NCBI GenBank assembly: GCA_010094045.1
Contig: ML986691.1
Span: 1 to 64,000, forward strand
Reading direction: 5' to 3'
Length of the DNA stretch: 64,000 bases
From: Lojkania enalia
Lineage: Eukaryota; Ascomycota; Dothideomycetes; Pleosporales
Notes under the pieces: generated by a model
Seen by the model: the letters and a program-made list of their open reading frames with translations, nothing else
Told to the model about the DNA's origin: nothing
Databases searched by the model: none
Part shown: positions 60,301 to 64,000 of the stretch, piece after piece
How positions within the stretch are numbered: the stretch's first letter is position 1
Layout: every line of letters begins with the position of its first letter
Translations under genes and position numbers: made by a program

Positions 60301-61078
60301 TCTGTGGTGACTCTGTTCTGAGATTTCCCATTCAGGTGGGCCGGACGTAGATTGACTAAACACATCCATTGTATATCCTATCTTAAGATAGCTGTTCCGA
60401 CTCGAAAAGCAGACAGCTAGCTGGTGGATATCAGGGGGGTCTTGTTATGTCGACGTGGTTCAATTGGACTACGCGTTCGACCATGAAGACAGCGGTAGCC
60501 TACGCCCAGCATAGAATCATCACGTATGTGAGATATCCCGAACTCTTAGTGAACTTGGTCTTATTCTTCCTTATCTCCTTTATCTGTTTTTCTAAGAGTA
60601 TGTCCTAGTCCGAACTTTGTTTCTAATATCTCTTCTTCCATAGAACTTTCGGTGATGACTTACCCAATTAGCCTCATGATCTGCAAGCATTTCCAGTCCT
60701 CCTGCAAGGCATGTAGTATATTATCACCTAGCAGTACTTATTGTCGATGGCTAGATTCCGTTTTCCTGATTCCTACCTCCAGTCTTTCGGTCCTCGCCTT
60801 GCGGGCTCCATTATTGCCCTTCACGAGATGATCAAGTGCGTAAATTGTAAAGCCGACTCCAAAAATGACTACGAAAAAAAAAAAAAAGAACCCGGAAGAA
60901 GATTATGAGGCCGCAGTTGTATGCACTAATTTGAACATGCTAGAATACGACTTTAACATCGTATATTTCAGTCTTTCCGTAGTAAACACCTTTGATATAT
61001 AGCTAAGGGATAACTCCCAGGAAACTGCCCATAGGACCATTAATAAGGCTACCGCAAGTTTGTCGCACCATTTTGTTG
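57389..61078. other. 3.7 kb region without a recognised gene
   Basis: The peroxidase promoter is at the left end. Several 60-85-codon ORFs occur, including an uninterrupted frame from ATG 60,747 (MARFRFPDSYLQSFGPRLAG) that passes through a 13-A tract; no domain was seen in any of them. A poly(A) run lies at 60,874-60,886. Confidence 0.55.
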
Positions 61079-61892
61079 CTAAAAAAAACTCTCAAGCAGC
61101 TTCTCAACGACAATATTCTGGCGCTCTCGTTCCTCGATTTCCTCGGCGAATGTCACCAGTCGATTTGCGATGTAATAGACGCGATCTCGTGACATACGTC
61201 GCGCCTTTCAGTGCTCTTGAAGTCTTCGACTAACGAGTCAAGATCCACGTCCTGAATATAGTATTACATTTCTTCCACGAGGACTGGCTTAAAAATCATT
61301 ATCTTGTAGTTGGAAGGACTAAACGTCTTTACCCATGTGTCAAATGCTATTCTCAGGTCGTTATAGTCCCTGACACTCATACCCTAGGCTTCTGCGACCC
61401 TACCGGCGACTAATTCTACCTTATGTACATTGATAAAATGTACACCGCGAATTTTCTCTTACCGGAAAATTCTTGTAAGACCATGTTTTCAACTCCTTTT
61501 GTACTTCTTGGTATTCTTTGATTGTATTCCGGTACCAACTGTATAGTAATCTTGTAAATATGTATGGTATAATTGCGTATAGAGGAAATGGGAAAACAAG
61601 CTACAAGTCAATAGTCTAATCAAGGATAAAAAGCGTGTCGCCCATGGAGTTGGCACAAAGATTAACAAATACTGCCCTAGCTATATCGTAGGGGATCTCC
61701 ATAACACATTAATCTACGAATCAACTCCGATATAAAGTGCAATGATGAGTGCGAAGTATCGGACATAGAAACTCGCTCAAATAACCGGTCAATAGAGGTT
61801 AGATTCACCGAAGAGATGACAAGGCTGAAAGGATTGCGCAGCGTGGTGATTCCTGTGCTGATGAAGCGTGTGGAAGGGGTGTTCCTCATCAA
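61079..61892 (-). pseudogene. Gene of unknown function broken by Gln-to-stop changes
   Basis: The minus strand opens with MRNTPSTRFISTGI at about 61,889 and shifts frame near 61,700 to MEIPYDIARAVFVNLCANS. It then reads through FPLYAIIPYIFTRLLYSWYRN, VQKELKTWSYKNFP, a frame step or lost intron, KVELVAGRVAEA, MSVRDYNDLRIAFDTWVKTF and VDLDSLVEDFKSTERRD. After another shift comes FAEEIEERERQNIVVEKLLE, to 61,079. The in-frame stops at about 61,635, 61,620, 61,384 and 61,270 are TAG or TAA where CAG or CAA would fit. That bias resembles RIP. The protein family is not recognised. Confidence 0.55.
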
Positions 61893-64000
61893 GATATCTA
61901 TAACTATTAATAAACTTTAAAGTGTTTCCAAAAAGCATTAAGGTGCTAATTGATATTGAAATTTTGGGTTAATTTCCCTTCCGATCCGGAAGTTAAATTC
62001 GTGGGAAATTTCAATTGCACCTGCACCGCTCGCACGAGACGAAGATTCCACTTTGTCTAAGCAAGAATTGTCCTGTTAATTTATCAAGCTACCTTGCCTA
62101 ACCTTTTCACTCATCTAAGCATTCCAACCGATAAATGGGGTGCCAAAATGGTGGCTCAGTGAGACAACCTCCGCAATTACTTAGAATTTTTAGACTTTGC
62201 AAGACTATATCAACGTGAGACCATCTTCAAGCTCTAATTAGGCAAGTATAGGCGCCGAGGACGAGGAATTTCAGCCTTGTGGCACCGAACTCATGCACCT
62301 TCGCTAAACTTTAATACTTCGAAGACAGCTAATTTGCGCCCTCCTGGCCCTCAATCACTAGCTAAGAGTTTGTTCAACTATTCGGCATTACTTTTATGGA
62401 AGCTTGCATAATGCGAGTATTCTAAAAAGGGCGAACAAACAGCTGTTGAGCAGCCACAAGGCGGCCACCGCAATGTAGTCATGTTACGTTGCTTAAAGTC
62501 GCGGCATAGCTCCTACAATATCGATAATCGAATTCATTTTATCAGATACTCTTACAGGATTTATTATATCTCCCTCGAAATTGTTAGGCATTAAGGTAGT
62601 AGGGAATCAAGGCAGAGGGACTTTCTAATACATACTTTCGTATGTCTTGCACTGTAGAGCTCAAGGCGTGGACGACCGATTTTATATCGGATTCTTAGAA
62701 AATTCAGAGAACAATAATTCTGTCTTCATGCATTTCTTAACCAATATCATATTCTTCGCCTTACGGTTGGTGCAATAGAAATTGTTCAACATCAAAAATG
62801 GTATAAAGCACTCTTCAACAGTCTAGACGTGTTGCGGTGCTATTCTAGCCATCAGCCCTGTAAGGCTATATAAGATGCAATTCCTATGGAGAACTAGCCT
62901 TAATATTAAGTGATACTAGGACGGACACTATTAACAGCCTTGATCCTCCATGGATATCAATCAAGGCAGCTGCCCTCCTCATCTATCCTAATACCTTACA
63001 AACCCCAAAGCAGCGGATGCAATGCTGGAGGGACTATGGAGACGCTGATGGTAGCGGTTTCCAAACATGTCCTGCATCAACCAGCCTAATTCTATTTCGT
63101 TATAACTTCTCAGAAGGGCAAGTTTGTTGCCCAAACAGACGCGGGGGTGAGTTAGAGCATCAAGATAATCCTAGATTATAAGTAAGCGGTGTATATAGAA
63201 GCTTGTGGTGATGATGACTTCTTTGGCGCACAAGACAGCGACGGGGGAACAGGGTGCTGGCCTGAGGCAAGTTAATCTCTTACACTGATTCCTCCCTCAA
63301 CTATCATAGAATTCCAATCTTGCTGCATGTGCTTCATCTTACGATCTCTCATCTTTAACTACAGCAGCATCACAGATTCAGGCAACTACTACAGGACTTG
63401 CGACGCTAACAATAACCCAGATATTTGCGCAAATAATCGCTAAATAGGCCAGTGTCGCCACATCTACCAAAATTTTATCGCTGATATAGCATACAATCTC
63501 AAGAAATTGGAATGCGACATTAACAAATGCCGTATCCCCTGCTCAATTTACTGGGTTAGCAACCATAAGTATGAGCGGGGTGTCTTGAGCGATGTTGATA
63601 TCTATTCTATTAATGCATTTATAAGATTTCGTACGAGTCCATGATAGCGAGGAAGTTCCCAAGATATTTCAGAAATACATTGGTAGGATGTCTACACGAA
63701 CTCACGCTATACAAAGCATCTATGTCCATTTTTCCAAGAAAAATCCTCTTTTGCCAAATACATCTCTCAATACATCTAAGATTTCCATGCTTCGATGATG
63801 GACTTCGTGCCAGACTCCCTATGGTTCAGCATAATTCAATAGCGCTTTCTCGCAATTGTTGCTAATGTAAGTCTAGTTTATAGCGGTGTCCCACAGCATA
63901 GAAAATTAGAGGTATGCCGTATCTAAGTGAGAGCCATCTTTCTGTAATTGTAATCCCAAATGTAGACTATGTGTGCGCGGTGCGTGCTATGTCACACTAT
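61893..64000. other. 2.1 kb region without a recognised gene
   Basis: Short ORFs only (for example 63,641-63,865, +). No domain, repeat or RNA gene recognised. Confidence 0.55.

Overview
The window looks like a filamentous ascomycete chromosome (Pezizomycotina; I cannot place it to genus). The support is short 50-110 nt introns with GTANGT donors and CTAAC/CTGAC branch points, a CFEM-type membrane receptor, an apsB/Mto1 centrosomin-like gene, an AA9 monooxygenase, an ascomycete-type class II peroxidase, and a sharp compartment of AT-rich DNA whose stop codons are nearly all CAA/CAG/TGG turned into TAA/TAG, the signature of repeat-induced point mutation (RIP).

Bases 1-17,795 are a nest of at least four dead transposons. 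A Ty1/copia element on the minus strand (copia A, 1-5456) runs off the left edge. It sits in a second minus-strand copia (copia B), seen as 5457-6718 and again at 15,444-17,795. Between those halves is a complete Ty3/gypsy element (6719-15,443) with two 368 bp LTRs and a TTTAG target duplication. A 1840 bp Fot1/pogo element (9840-11,679) with long inverted repeats and a TA duplication has jumped into the gypsy. A 200 bp CTA microsatellite containing a 10 N gap lies next to the gypsy.

Bases 17,900-32,000 are gene-dense. They hold a degenerate gene, a polytopic membrane protein (-), a Jjj1/DNAJC21 60S-biogenesis J-protein (-), a divergently transcribed SPX-RING ubiquitin ligase (+), a CFEM receptor of the Pth11 type with seven introns (-), and a three-exon microsomal cytochrome P450 (+).

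Bases 32,000-40,600 are gene-poor: a broken F-box/2EXR-like gene, an intact member of the same broad family, and a decayed second P450. Bases 40,600-48,100 carry an ecdysoneless/SGT1 homologue head to head with an apsB/Mto1 microtubule-organising protein, then a Q/S/T-rich small ORF.

Bases 48,000-64,000 are sparse. Two secreted oxidative enzymes, an AA9 polysaccharide monooxygenase with a GC-AG intron and a class II heme peroxidase, flank a Fot1/pogo remnant that has lost its catalytic core. A further pseudogene near 61.5 kb carries RIP-like glutamine-to-stop changes. No tRNA, rRNA, CRISPR or biosynthetic cluster could be supported. The clearest new material is the four-level transposon nest, the zinc-knuckle/coiled-coil ORF antisense inside the gypsy, and the several RIP-like pseudogenes outside the AT-rich block.
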